From: an uncultured Eubacterium sp.
GTDB lineage: Bacteria > Bacillota_A > Clostridia > Lachnospirales > Lachnospiraceae
NCBI GenBank assembly: GCA_947653505.1
Contig: CANTHI010000032.1
Coordinates: 1 to 13,619, forward strand
DNA length: 13,619 bases
Direction of reading: 5' to 3'
Below the pieces are notes generated by a model that did no database searches, had not been told where the DNA came from, and was given only the letters and a program-made list of their open reading frames with translations. Numbering within the stretch: the first letter of the stretch is position 1; each line of letters begins with the position of its first letter. The translations under genes and the position numbers were made by a program. This document shows positions 7,197 through 13,619 of this stretch, in pieces.

Positions 7197-8473
7197 AGCG
7201 GCTGTCCGTTCTGCTGCTGGTTATAGTGACGTCAGCTCTGCTGCTGCCGGTTACGGCGTTGTCTGTTGTAAAAAATCATTGCTGTATTGTGCAGGCGGGT
7301 GTACAAAATATGACCGGGCAGACAGATCCGCAAACACGAACAGAAAGGCAGGAGCATCCGTCAGAATCAGAATCGGAATCGCAGGATCATTTTACAGGAG
7401 CAGAACCATCCGATTTACAGGCAACAGAGCAGGAACTGCTGTCCCAGCTTGGACTTTCGGATATCGATGCATATCTGCGGCAGGAAGATCTGGGGCAGCT
7501 TACGTTTTCCCAGCTGGTACAGGACATGATGCAAAACGGGCTGTCACTGGGATTTGCCGCGCTGGGAGAAAAGTTAAAGCAGGTTGTCTTTGCCGATTAT
7601 CGGGAAAACCGTACGGTGCTGATTCAGATTTTAACGCTTGCCATCGCGTTTTCCGTGCTGCTGCAGATGACGTCTTCCATGCAGAAAAAGTATATTTCGG
7701 ATCTGGGTTTTTTAGGAGTATATCTGATTTTAATGATGCTGATCCTGAGGCTGTTTTTACTGATGACAGAATCTGTGGAAGGATTTTTTACAAAGCTGGT
7801 GGATTTTATGCAGGTACTGCAGCCGGCCTTTTGCCTGAGTATGGTATTTTCCAGCGGAAGTATCAGCGCGGGAGCATATTATCAGCTGCTTTTGCTGATG
7901 ATTTACCTGATTGATACGGTATTTGCAAAAATACTGATGCCGGTAGTTCAGGTCTATCTGGTGCTGCAGCTGGTCAATGATCTGACGGAGGGGCGGTTTG
8001 TAAGAATCGCGGGTCTTTTGTCGGACAGTGTGGGATGGTGCATCAGGCTGTTTACGACAGCGCTGGTCGGACTGAATATTGTACAGGGGCTTCTGGCGCC
8101 GGGGATTGACGGGCTCAGACGCAGTACGGCTGCCGGAGCCGTACGCGCGATACCGGGTGCCGGACAGATACTCAATTCAATGACGGAAATACTTGCCGGT
8201 TCTGCCATGCTGATTAAAAACAGTGTGGGTGTGGCAGCGCTTTTTGTATTAATTGTGATCAGTTTTCTGCCGCTTGTAAAGACAGCGGTGTTTATGGTAC
8301 TGTACCGTGCCTGCGCCGCATTGATGGAGCCGGTGGCGGATAAACGTTTTTGTGCGGCGGTAGCGGCACTTGGACAGTCGGCGGCTTTGTATTTAAAGCT
8401 CATGTTTTACGCGGTATTGCTATTTTTCCTGACAACGGCGATTATCTGCGCGGCGACCTCACTGACTGTCTGA
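7193..8473 (+). CDS. spoIIIAE: stage III sporulation protein AE, polytopic channel component
   Basis: 426 residues starting at GTG 7193, with AGGAG at 7181-7185. The four-base GTGA overlap with spoIIIAD argues for coupled translation. Residues 1-24 are a cleavable-type signal peptide (KRLSVLLLVIVTSALLLPVTALS). A polar linker with an ESESESQ run follows, then from about residue 148 seven or so membrane helices. The conserved family stretch around GLSDIDAYL and the end of the polytopic region (FLTTAIICAATSLTV) are both recognisable. The protein is a large membrane subunit of the SpoIIIA complex, with remote similarity to permeases. No truncation or frameshift is seen. Confidence 0.95.
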   Translation: MKRLSVLLLVIVTSALLLPVTALSVVKNHCCIVQAGVQNMTGQTDPQTRTERQEHPSESESESQDHFTGAEPSDLQATEQELLSQLGLSDIDAYLRQEDLGQLTFSQLVQDMMQNGLSLGFAALGEKLKQVVFADYRENRTVLIQILTLAIAFSVLLQMTSSMQKKYISDLGFLGVYLILMMLILRLFLLMTESVEGFFTKLVDFMQVLQPAFCLSMVFSSGSISAGAYYQLLLLMIYLIDTVFAKILMPVVQVYLVLQLVNDLTEGRFVRIAGLLSDSVGWCIRLFTTALVGLNIVQGLLAPGIDGLRRSTAAGAVRAIPGAGQILNSMTEILAGSAMLIKNSVGVAALFVLIVISFLPLVKTAVFMVLYRACAALMEPVADKRFCAAVAALGQSAALYLKLMFYAVLLFFLTTAIICAATSLTV

Positions 8474-8506
8474 AACATATGGCCGGATGCGGTATCGGGA
8501 GGGGCT

Positions 8507-9013
8507 ATGCAGGAAATTATCAGATGGATGAGGGAATTTTTAATTTTATATCTGATTCTTACGATATTTATGCAGCTGGCTGCTGCAGAGGAATATAAAA
8601 AATATCTGCGTTTTTTATCCGGTATGATTCTGCTGCTTGTCCTGATCTCGCCGGTGCTGCGCTTTACCGGCAGCGGGGGTGCGCAAAGAATGGAGCAGTC
8701 TTATGAAAAATTCTGGAAGCAGATGGATGATTTTACAAAAGATGCGGACAGGATCCGCCAGCAGCAGAACCGTTATGAGCTGCAGCTGTATGAAGATAAG
8801 GTGGCCGCAAATCTGACCGCGCAGGCACAGGAGCAGGGAATGCCTGTATCCATGATCCGTGTAACACTATCCGAAGATTATAAAATAAAACAGGTGTCTG
8901 TCTGGCTGGATGCCGGTTACAGGCAGCAGCATACGCAGGCGAAGCAGCAGATGATGGATTTTTTAAAAGAAACCTGCGGACTTTCTGAAACACAGATTTT
9001 TATTTCGGAATAA
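8507..9013 (+). CDS. spoIIIAF: stage III sporulation protein AF
   Basis: 168 residues, begun by ATG 8507 four bases after GGAGG (8498-8502). Two membrane helices at residues about 11-27 and 36-52 are followed by a soluble C-terminal domain, the SpoIIIAF layout. In the family this domain has a ring-building-motif-like fold. The MQEIIRWMREFLILYLILT start and the AEEYKKYLRFLSGMILLLVL stretch are typical. It lies 33 bases after spoIIIAE. Confidence 0.94.
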   Translation: MQEIIRWMREFLILYLILTIFMQLAAAEEYKKYLRFLSGMILLLVLISPVLRFTGSGGAQRMEQSYEKFWKQMDDFTKDADRIRQQQNRYELQLYEDKVAANLTAQAQEQGMPVSMIRVTLSEDYKIKQVSVWLDAGYRQQHTQAKQQMMDFLKETCGLSETQIFISE

Positions 9014-9055
9014 GAGTCAGATGGCAGGGCTGTATTTCAGCTGCCTGTATGTGCT

Positions 9056-9190
9056 GGAAAAGAGACTGGTATTGTAAGATGGCTGACAAACAGGCATGTT
9101 GGAATGGCTGACAAGAATCTGGAAAAAAGGAAACAGAAACTGGTATTGGGAAAGGAGGAAAAAGAGACTGACATTGTGAAATGGCTGACA
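9056..9190 (+). repeat. imperfect local duplications across the spoIIIAG start
   Basis: The stretch 9056-9088 recurs at 9157-9190 with four substitutions and one inserted A. A looser middle copy (ACTGGTATTGGGAAA) begins near 9138. ATGGCTGACAA occurs at 9079-9089 and again at the annotated start 9104-9114, and ATGGCTGACA a third time at 9181-9190. The first ATG gives only a ten-codon frame ending at 9111. Confidence 0.65.
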
Positions 9191-9727
9191 GATATGTTGA
9201 AAAAAATGGACCGGACAAAATGGCTGATTCTGGGTCTTGGCGGTATTTTGCTGCTTGTTATCGCACTGCCTGCAGAACGCGGGGAGCAGCTGCGTACGGA
9301 CGCGGTATTTGAGGAATCATCGGGAAAGGATGGGAATGCGGACGATCAGATCCGGACTTATAAAAAACAGCTGGCCGGCGAGCTGGAGCAGGCGTTAGGG
9401 TGTATGGAAGGCGTCGGGGACGTGCATGTGATGATCACGTTTCAGGATGGCGGGGAAGCTGTTGTGGAAAAAGATGTAACAAAATCTTCCAGCGGAGTGG
9501 GCGAAAACCAGCAGGGCACCCAGTATCAGGAGTCTACGATTTATCAGGAGACAGACGGCAGGGAACCTTATATCAGCCAGCAGAAAATGCCGTCTGTGGA
9601 AGGTGTGCTGGTCATTGCGCAGGGAGGAGCGGATTCCAGGGTCAGGCAGCAGATTCAGGAGGCTGTAGCGGCATTATTTCCGGTTGAGGTGCATAAAATT
9701 AAAATTGTAAAGCTGCAGGAATCTTAA
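9104..9727 (+). CDS. spoIIIAG: stage III sporulation protein AG, ring-forming channel protein
   Basis: 207 residues as annotated. One membrane helix at residues about 40-56 (WLILGLGGILLLVIALP) is followed by the conserved soluble domain: residues 87-110 (KQLAGELEQ, CMEGVGDVHVMITF), a variable loop, then VEGVLVIAQGGADSRVRQQI near residues 165-184. SpoIIIAG forms a large ring in the space between mother cell and forespore and shares its ring-building motif with type III secretion ring proteins. The start is uncertain. ATG 9104 has only a weak GGA before it, while AAGGAGG at 9152-9158 precedes a GTG (9176, residue 25) by 17 bases, which would give a 183-residue protein nearer the typical length. 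The start region contains imperfect duplications. The gap after spoIIIAF is 90 bases, longer than between the other genes upstream. Confidence 0.93.
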   Translation: MADKNLEKRKQKLVLGKEEKETDIVKWLTDMLKKMDRTKWLILGLGGILLLVIALPAERGEQLRTDAVFEESSGKDGNADDQIRTYKKQLAGELEQALGCMEGVGDVHVMITFQDGGEAVVEKDVTKSSSGVGENQQGTQYQESTIYQETDGREPYISQQKMPSVEGVLVIAQGGADSRVRQQIQEAVAALFPVEVHKIKIVKLQES

Positions 9728-9741
9728 GATCACGAAATCAT

Positions 9742-9771
9742 GTCATAAATAAAACGGCACAGGAATACAAT
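9742..9771 (+). promoter_or_regulatory. probable sigma-E promoter for spoIIIAH
   Basis: GTCATAAA (9742-9749) and AATACAAT (9764-9771) are 14 bases apart. They match the mother-cell sigma-E consensus I recall (GTCATATT, 13-15 bases, CATACAAT) at six of eight and seven of eight positions. It lies in the 83-base gap before spoIIIAH, about 40 bases upstream of its start. Confidence 0.6.
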
Positions 9772-9810
9772 AACAATAGTAAAAAGACCATGCAGGGAGA
9801 AGGAATCAGT

Positions 9811-10614
9811 ATGAAAAAGCTTTTCAAAAAAAATCAGATTATTATTACCGCATTGGCGCTGATGATCGCGGCAGCAGGGTATTTAAGCTATACGCACAGC
9901 AGCATCGGCGACGGGGAACTTACCGAGACCAGTGCGGGGCTGACGGATGAGGATTATGACATTGTCTATGATGAAACACTGGCCGACGCGGAGATTTTTG
10001 CTGAGACACAGATCGATACCAGTCTGGATGATGCGGCAGCCGGTACAAAAACAGACGATGCAGCCGCAAAAAAGACAAAGCAGGACAAAGCCAGAAATAA
10101 AAAAGAAAATGCAAAGAACGATGGCGCGGGAAATGACGGCGCAGCATCTGCAGCCGGCAGTGACGCGGCAGCCACAGATTCCGGATCGCAGGATTCACAG
10201 ATCAGCAATCCGGGGGAAACAGTGCTTACGAGCACAGGAGTATCGAACATTGACTTTGCGGTAGAAGCAAAATTAAATCGGGAACAGGTACGTTCCCAGA
10301 ATAAGGAAGATCTGATGGAGGTGATTAACAGCACTGCCATTTCCGATAAAGAAAAGCAGGATGCAGTCGATAAAATGGTGACATTAACCGATATCGCACA
10401 GCGTGAATCTGACGCGGAAATGCTGCTGGAGGCAAAAGGATTTACTGACGTGGTAGTAAGCATTACAGAAGATGCCGCGGACGTAGTGCTGAATATGGGA
10501 GACGTGACAGACGCCAAGCGTGCGCAGATTGAAGATATCGTGAAAAGAAAGACAAAAGTATCGGCAGAGAATATCGTGATTACTCCGATTACAGCGGAAA
10601 AAGAAAAAAAGTGA
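9811..10614 (+). CDS. spoIIIAH: stage III sporulation protein AH, partner of SpoIIQ
   Basis: 267 residues from ATG 9811, placed by AAGGA at 9800-9804; an in-frame ATG at 9790 lacks such a site and would add seven unlikely residues. One membrane helix (about residues 8-27) anchors the protein in the mother-cell membrane. An Ala/Asp/Lys-rich low-complexity linker (about 65-130) follows. The conserved C-terminal domain (about 150-262) includes VINSTAISDKEKQDAV, LLEAKGF and KVSAENIVITPI. This domain is related to YscJ/FliF ring proteins and binds forespore SpoIIQ across the intermembrane space. It is the last gene of the operon, with its own likely sigma-E promoter and a terminator downstream. 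The linker is compositionally extreme but in frame and not a sign of damage. Confidence 0.95.
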   Translation: MKKLFKKNQIIITALALMIAAAGYLSYTHSSIGDGELTETSAGLTDEDYDIVYDETLADAEIFAETQIDTSLDDAAAGTKTDDAAAKKTKQDKARNKKENAKNDGAGNDGAASAAGSDAAATDSGSQDSQISNPGETVLTSTGVSNIDFAVEAKLNREQVRSQNKEDLMEVINSTAISDKEKQDAVDKMVTLTDIAQRESDAEMLLEAKGFTDVVVSITEDAADVVLNMGDVTDAKRAQIEDIVKRKTKVSAENIVITPITAEKEKK

Positions 10615-10674
10615 TTGTGGAAAAAAGCAGCGGTGCCGAGGATGGGAGTGGATAGTTTTCCTACATAATCAGAT

Positions 10675-10720
10675 AAAAAGAACATGTCCGGAGCAGACAG
10701 TCTGGAACATGTTCTTTTTT
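10675..10720 (+). terminator. Rho-independent terminator of the spoIIIA operon
   Basis: AAAAAGAACATG on the left pairs with CATGTTCTTTTTT on the right, extended inward by TCCGGA against TCTGGA with a single-base bulge and G-T pairing, around a short loop. The A and T flanks would let it work in both directions. It lies 61 bases after spoIIIAH. Confidence 0.9.
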
Positions 10721-10723
10721 GCT

Positions 10724-10752
10724 TTGTCAGATGCGGGCCTTTTGCATATAAT
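10724..10752 (+). promoter_or_regulatory. sigma-A promoter for the hemerythrin fusion gene
   Basis: TTGTCA (10724-10729), 17 bases, then a perfect TATAAT (10747-10752). Five of six and six of six positions match the housekeeping consensus. The predicted start of transcription is near 10759, about 34 bases before the gene. The -35 box begins four bases after the preceding terminator. Confidence 0.85.
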
Positions 10753-10792
10753 AGTTTAAAAGTACGGTTTGTGTATGAAAAGGAGGATTCGC

Positions 10793-12160
10793 ATGGGAAA
10801 TCATCTGATCTGGGAAGACAGATTTAATATTGGAATAGATGCAATAGACAGAGAACATAGACAACTTTATAAAATAGTAAACAAGCTGTTTGCATTTAGC
10901 GGGCAGGAAGAAAAAGGACCCTGGGTCTGTCAGGAAGGAATCAAATATTTTAAAAAGTACGCATCTGAGCATTTCACAAAAGAAGAGGCTTATATGAAAT
11001 CTGTGTCATATGAAGGACTGGAGACACACAGGCGTCTGCATGAGGATTTTACTCTGCATACACTTCCGGCGCTGGAAAAGGAGCTGGAACAGTCCGGATA
11101 TGCCAAAGACGCAATTTCACATTTTTTAAGTGTATGTGCCGGATGGCTGATTGGACATATATTGACAGAAGACCGCGCAATTGTCGGGAAGAAAACGAGC
11201 AGATGGGTCAACCTGATGCCAGAAGAAGAACAGTTTGTTGTCATACAGACGATCATCCGTCTGATGCAGGAGCTGTTCTGTCTGCAGGCAAAAGTCGTCA
11301 GTGAATGTTATGGTGGGGAATGGTTTGGAAACGGTATTTATTACCGGCTTATTTATGGCAGCGGAAATGGAAAGCAGAGGGAAATCATTCTGATCTTTGA
11401 AGAAAAACTGCTGATCAAAACAGTTGGAAAAATGATCGGAGATTCGGGAGGAAGATTAAATACCGTGCTGTTAAACGCTGCCAGATATATTGCGAGACAG
11501 TTTTCAGAAAGCGTACAGAAACGCTTCCTGAGAGAAGAGCAATACCGGCTGGAAAGTGAGCATCTGCTGACTTATGAACAGTTTCAGCGGACGATGCGAC
11601 AGCAGCTTCCACAGTACAGTCTGCTGTTTTCAACGGAGGAAGGATATTTCGCATACTGCGCGATGACTCCGCGTCTCATAAAAACAAAACATAAGGAAGC
11701 TGTCCCGCAGGAGCATACGATGACAGAAATAGAAAAATATCTGAACAGAAATGAATGGGAAAATAAGAGCCGCAAAAAGAAGCTGCTTGTGGTGGATGAT
11801 TCGGATACAGTACAGCTGGCGATGAAAGCGCTTTTGCAGGAAGACTACCAGATTACGACGGTCAATTCCGCGGCGGCTGCCATCCGCAGCATGGCACTGG
11901 AACAGCCGGATCTTGTGCTGCTCGATTATGATATGCCGGTATGCGATGGGGCTCAGGTACTGGGCATGATCCGCTCAGAGCAGGAGTTTGCGGACATTCC
12001 GGTCTTTTTTCTGACGGCAAAGGTCGATCCGGACAGTGTCAGAAAGGTTATCCCGTTAAAGCCGCAGGGGTATCTGTTAAAGAGTGAAAAGCCTGCAGAA
12101 ATCAAAAAAAATATTGATCGTTATTTTGAAAAAAAAGAATCCGGACGGCGCATCGTATAA
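10793..12160 (+). CDS. hemerythrin / CheX-like / response-receiver fusion protein
   Basis: 455 residues; AGGAGG at 10781-10786 sets ATG 10793, and the frame's extension back to a TTG at 10769 is not used. Residues 1-135 are a bacteriohemerythrin with a complete diiron ligand set in the order expected: His22, His60, Glu64, His79, His83, His122 and Asp127 (EHRQL, EHFTKEE, THRRLH, GHILTED). Such domains bind O2 and sometimes NO at a non-haem diiron site. Residues about 145-305 look like a CheX-type domain (GSGNGKQREIILIFEEKLL, then a helical part and LLFSTEEGYFAY), but the ExxN phosphatase signature appears to be replaced. Residues about 329-447 are a receiver domain: Asp335/Asp336, phospho-acceptor Asp378 (LLDYDMP), Thr408 and Lys430. 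There is no DNA-binding output and no membrane segment, so it is probably a cytoplasmic signalling protein linking oxygen or redox state to a phosphorelay or chemotaxis. The end domains are certain, the middle one is a judgement by eye. Confidence 0.92.
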   Translation: MGNHLIWEDRFNIGIDAIDREHRQLYKIVNKLFAFSGQEEKGPWVCQEGIKYFKKYASEHFTKEEAYMKSVSYEGLETHRRLHEDFTLHTLPALEKELEQSGYAKDAISHFLSVCAGWLIGHILTEDRAIVGKKTSRWVNLMPEEEQFVVIQTIIRLMQELFCLQAKVVSECYGGEWFGNGIYYRLIYGSGNGKQREIILIFEEKLLIKTVGKMIGDSGGRLNTVLLNAARYIARQFSESVQKRFLREEQYRLESEHLLTYEQFQRTMRQQLPQYSLLFSTEEGYFAYCAMTPRLIKTKHKEAVPQEHTMTEIEKYLNRNEWENKSRKKKLLVVDDSDTVQLAMKALLQEDYQITTVNSAAAAIRSMALEQPDLVLLDYDMPVCDGAQVLGMIRSEQEFADIPVFFLTAKVDPDSVRKVIPLKPQGYLLKSEKPAEIKKNIDRYFEKKESGRRIV

Positions 12161-12216
12161 TGCCCTGACCTGGATAAACCAGAATAGCATATACTGGCTG
12201 GCCGGACGCTGGATGA

Positions 12217-12249
12217 GGGAACCGGCCCTGTTTCATTGTTCCGGTTCCC
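12217..12249 (+). other. GC-rich hairpin between convergent genes
   Basis: A perfect 9-bp inverted repeat, GGGAACCGG at 12217-12225 and CCGGTTCCC at 12241-12249, with a 15-base loop. It lies between the ends of two convergent genes, where a shared terminator is expected, but no T run follows it on either strand. It may still stop transcription or protect the 3' ends. Confidence 0.5.
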
Positions 12250-12280
12250 CAAAAAATAAAATTATATAATGTAACACTTA

Positions 12281-13498
12281 TCAGAGACTGCGTGTAAGAA
12301 TATCACTGTTTTTCAAAAATTCTTCAATCGTAAAAAAACCAAGCCGGTGAATCAGATCAATGACATAAGGATTTTCTGCCGGTGTCCGGTAAGGCGCCTG
12401 TGCGGCATAATCGTTGACGAGCCGGGTGCCCTGTTCCACAGAAATGACCCGTTTGGGACCGCCGACGCAGCCACCGTCACAAGCCATGCCTTCAAAAAAG
12501 TTTCCGGATGCGGTTCCATGCAAAATATCATCCAGCAGTTTTTTGCAGTTCGCGACGCCGTTCTCACAGACCGGATCGACATGGCAGTCCGGACTGATGT
12601 TTTTCACGCATTCCGTTACGGCCTGACTGACTCCGCCGGTTCTGGCATACAGCCTTCCGGCAGCGGCGGAGTGCTCTCTGACTTCGTCATCCAGTACAGT
12701 AAAATCTACCTGAAACGTATCAAACAAATAAGAAAGCTCTTCAAAAGTCAGTACACAGTCAATGGCACCTGCCAGATCAGGCTCTTTTGCCTCTGCCTTT
12801 TTAGCCAGACAGGGACCGACAAAAATAGTACGGCAGCCCTTATGCAGATGCTTTGCAATACGGCCGCAGGCGATCATCGGGGATACCGATGCGGGAAGAT
12901 GTTCCACAATTTTGCGAAAGTCGTTGCGGATCAGCCGGATCCAGACCGGACAGCAGCAGCTTGTGAGCTGAAAGGCGCCTGGCCGTTTCATATTGTGCTG
13001 AAACTCCAGCGCTTCTTTGAGGGTTAAGATATCCGCAAAAGCAGCGACCTCAATCATGCCTGCAAAACCGATTTGTTTTAAGGCAGTACGGATGCGGGAA
13101 GGTGTGGCAGCTTCGCCGAACTGGCCGACGAAGGCAGGAGCCATCAGTGCATATACCGGGTGGGCATCATCTTTTAGCATTTCCAGAGCCTTTACAGAAT
13201 CGTGACTGAAGGTCAGGTTTTTGTTCTGGCAGGCTTCAATACATCTGGCACAGCCGGTACATTTTTCCGGGTTAAAGGAAATCTGGCCGTCTTTGATTTC
13301 CAGCGCGGCAAACGTACAGGCAGCGGCGCATTTTTCATCTTTACAGTCACAGTCGCCGGTTTTCCAGACAAGCGGGTGTTCATCCGGATGAAGCAGACAA
13401 TCCAGCTGGTGCTGTTCGTTTTTGCTTAGATTTTCCGGCAGAGGGGTATTGTCTTTTTTTGATTTTAATACAGTGCGGTGAAGCTCGTTAAAGGTCAT
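12281..13498 (-). CDS. [FeFe]-hydrogenase-like ferredoxin / H-cluster protein
   Basis: 405 residues on the minus strand; GGAAAGG (13511-13517) precedes the ATG by about 12 bases. Residues 50-61 hold an atypical cysteine set (Cys50, 52, 57, 61; CxCx4Cx3C) and residues 80-90 a classical 4Fe-4S site (Cys80, 83, 86, 90). The catalytic-type domain has the three H-cluster signatures in order: TSCCCPVW at 179-186 (usual form TSCCPxW), GPCLAKK at 228-234 (usual MPCxxKK) and EGMACDGGCVGG at 336-347 (usual EGMACxGGCxxGGG). All four cysteines that would hold the H-cluster are present. It could reduce protons, oxidise or sense H2, or be an uncharacterised relative; its size fits small monomeric hydrogenases such as group B, but that assignment is tentative. 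No maturation genes (hydE, F, G) are in view. It faces the hemerythrin fusion gene tail to tail. Confidence 0.88.
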   Translation of the reverse strand: MTFNELHRTVLKSKKDNTPLPENLSKNEQHQLDCLLHPDEHPLVWKTGDCDCKDEKCAAACTFAALEIKDGQISFNPEKCTGCARCIEACQNKNLTFSHDSVKALEMLKDDAHPVYALMAPAFVGQFGEAATPSRIRTALKQIGFAGMIEVAAFADILTLKEALEFQHNMKRPGAFQLTSCCCPVWIRLIRNDFRKIVEHLPASVSPMIACGRIAKHLHKGCRTIFVGPCLAKKAEAKEPDLAGAIDCVLTFEELSYLFDTFQVDFTVLDDEVREHSAAAGRLYARTGGVSQAVTECVKNISPDCHVDPVCENGVANCKKLLDDILHGTASGNFFEGMACDGGCVGGPKRVISVEQGTRLVNDYAAQAPYRTPAENPYVIDLIHRLGFFTIEEFLKNSDILTRSL

Positions 13499-13548
13499 AG
13501 TGATCTGGTTCCTTTCCGATTGTTATAAACAAATCCTGTTATCAGAGA

Positions 13549-13619
13549 TACAAAATAAAGCTGAAAAATTTGTACAGACTTTTTCAGACTCTGCACAAAT
13601 TTTTCAGCTTTATTTTGTA
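13549..13619. repeat. long hairpin with 25-bp perfect arms at the window edge
   Basis: 13549-13573 is the exact reverse complement of 13595-13619. After one mismatch, CAGA (13575-13578) pairs with TCTG (13590-13593), extending the stem. CAGACT also occurs twice directly in the centre (13575-13580 and 13585-13590). The arms are AT-rich, with T runs on both strands. It could be a bidirectional terminator of a gene beyond the edge, or a small palindromic repeat element. The edge cuts exactly at the arm end, so the full extent is unknown. Confidence 0.85.

Noticed and set aside
7186..7914. A 242-residue open frame overlapping spoIIIAE
   Set aside because: It runs in another frame across the well-conserved SpoIIIAE coding sequence, has skewed Ala/Gly/Arg/Cys composition and matches no family; it is a shadow.
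9966..10685. A 239-residue minus-strand frame rich in Ser, Ala and Phe
   Set aside because: It is antisense to the low-complexity linker of spoIIIAH and runs through the terminator, so it is not a gene.
12217..12249. Calling the convergent-gene hairpin a Rho-independent terminator
   Set aside because: The T run is missing after the stem on both strands; the nearby A run at 12251-12256 is on the wrong side for either gene.
12347..13027. A 226-residue plus-strand open frame opposite the hydrogenase-like gene
   Set aside because: The minus-strand frame has all the cysteine motifs and a ribosome binding site; this one is its antisense shadow.

Overview
The window reads as chromosomal DNA of an anaerobic, spore-forming Clostridia bacterium, most likely a Lachnospiraceae (Clostridium cluster XIVa) relative. 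The reasons are a complete eight-gene spoIIIA sporulation operon, strong AGGAGG-type ribosome binding sites, an [FeFe]-hydrogenase-like protein, a bacteriohemerythrin fusion and BspA/DUF285 repeat proteins. The family level is an inference from gene content and style; no 16S or marker gene is present.

Left block (1-4862, + strand): the tail of an unidentified gene, a 131-residue protein with two C-terminal membrane segments, then two paralogous BspA-like proteins of 945 and 461 residues. The paralogs share an N-terminal domain of the kind found in bacterial surface proteins, followed by arrays of a 26-residue DUF285-type leucine-rich repeat. The array runs in exact 78-bp register and the larger gene contains a 301-bp perfect internal duplication. 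Neither paralog has a signal peptide or a recognisable anchor, and in-frame stops directly upstream rule out a longer N terminus. The block ends at a strong intrinsic terminator (5030-5076).

Central block (5115-10614, + strand): spoIIIAA-AB-AC-AD-AE-AF-AG-AH, intact and in canonical order, with short gaps or overlaps through AF. The products build the mother-cell side of the SpoIIIA-SpoIIQ channel that keeps the engulfed forespore active. A good sigma-E-type promoter lies just before spoIIIAH, and the spoIIIAG start region carries imperfect local duplications that make its start codon uncertain. The operon ends at a hairpin terminator (10675-10720).

Right block: a near-consensus sigma-A promoter directly after that terminator drives a hemerythrin / CheX-like / response-receiver fusion (10793-12160). 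Convergent with it, on the minus strand, is a 405-residue ferredoxin plus H-cluster protein related to [FeFe] hydrogenases (12281-13498). The window closes on a long hairpin whose 25-bp arms are perfect (13549-13619).

Two things seem most worth following up: the leaderless, actively rearranging DUF285 paralog pair, and the hemerythrin-CheX-like-REC fusion facing an atypical hydrogenase-like protein.
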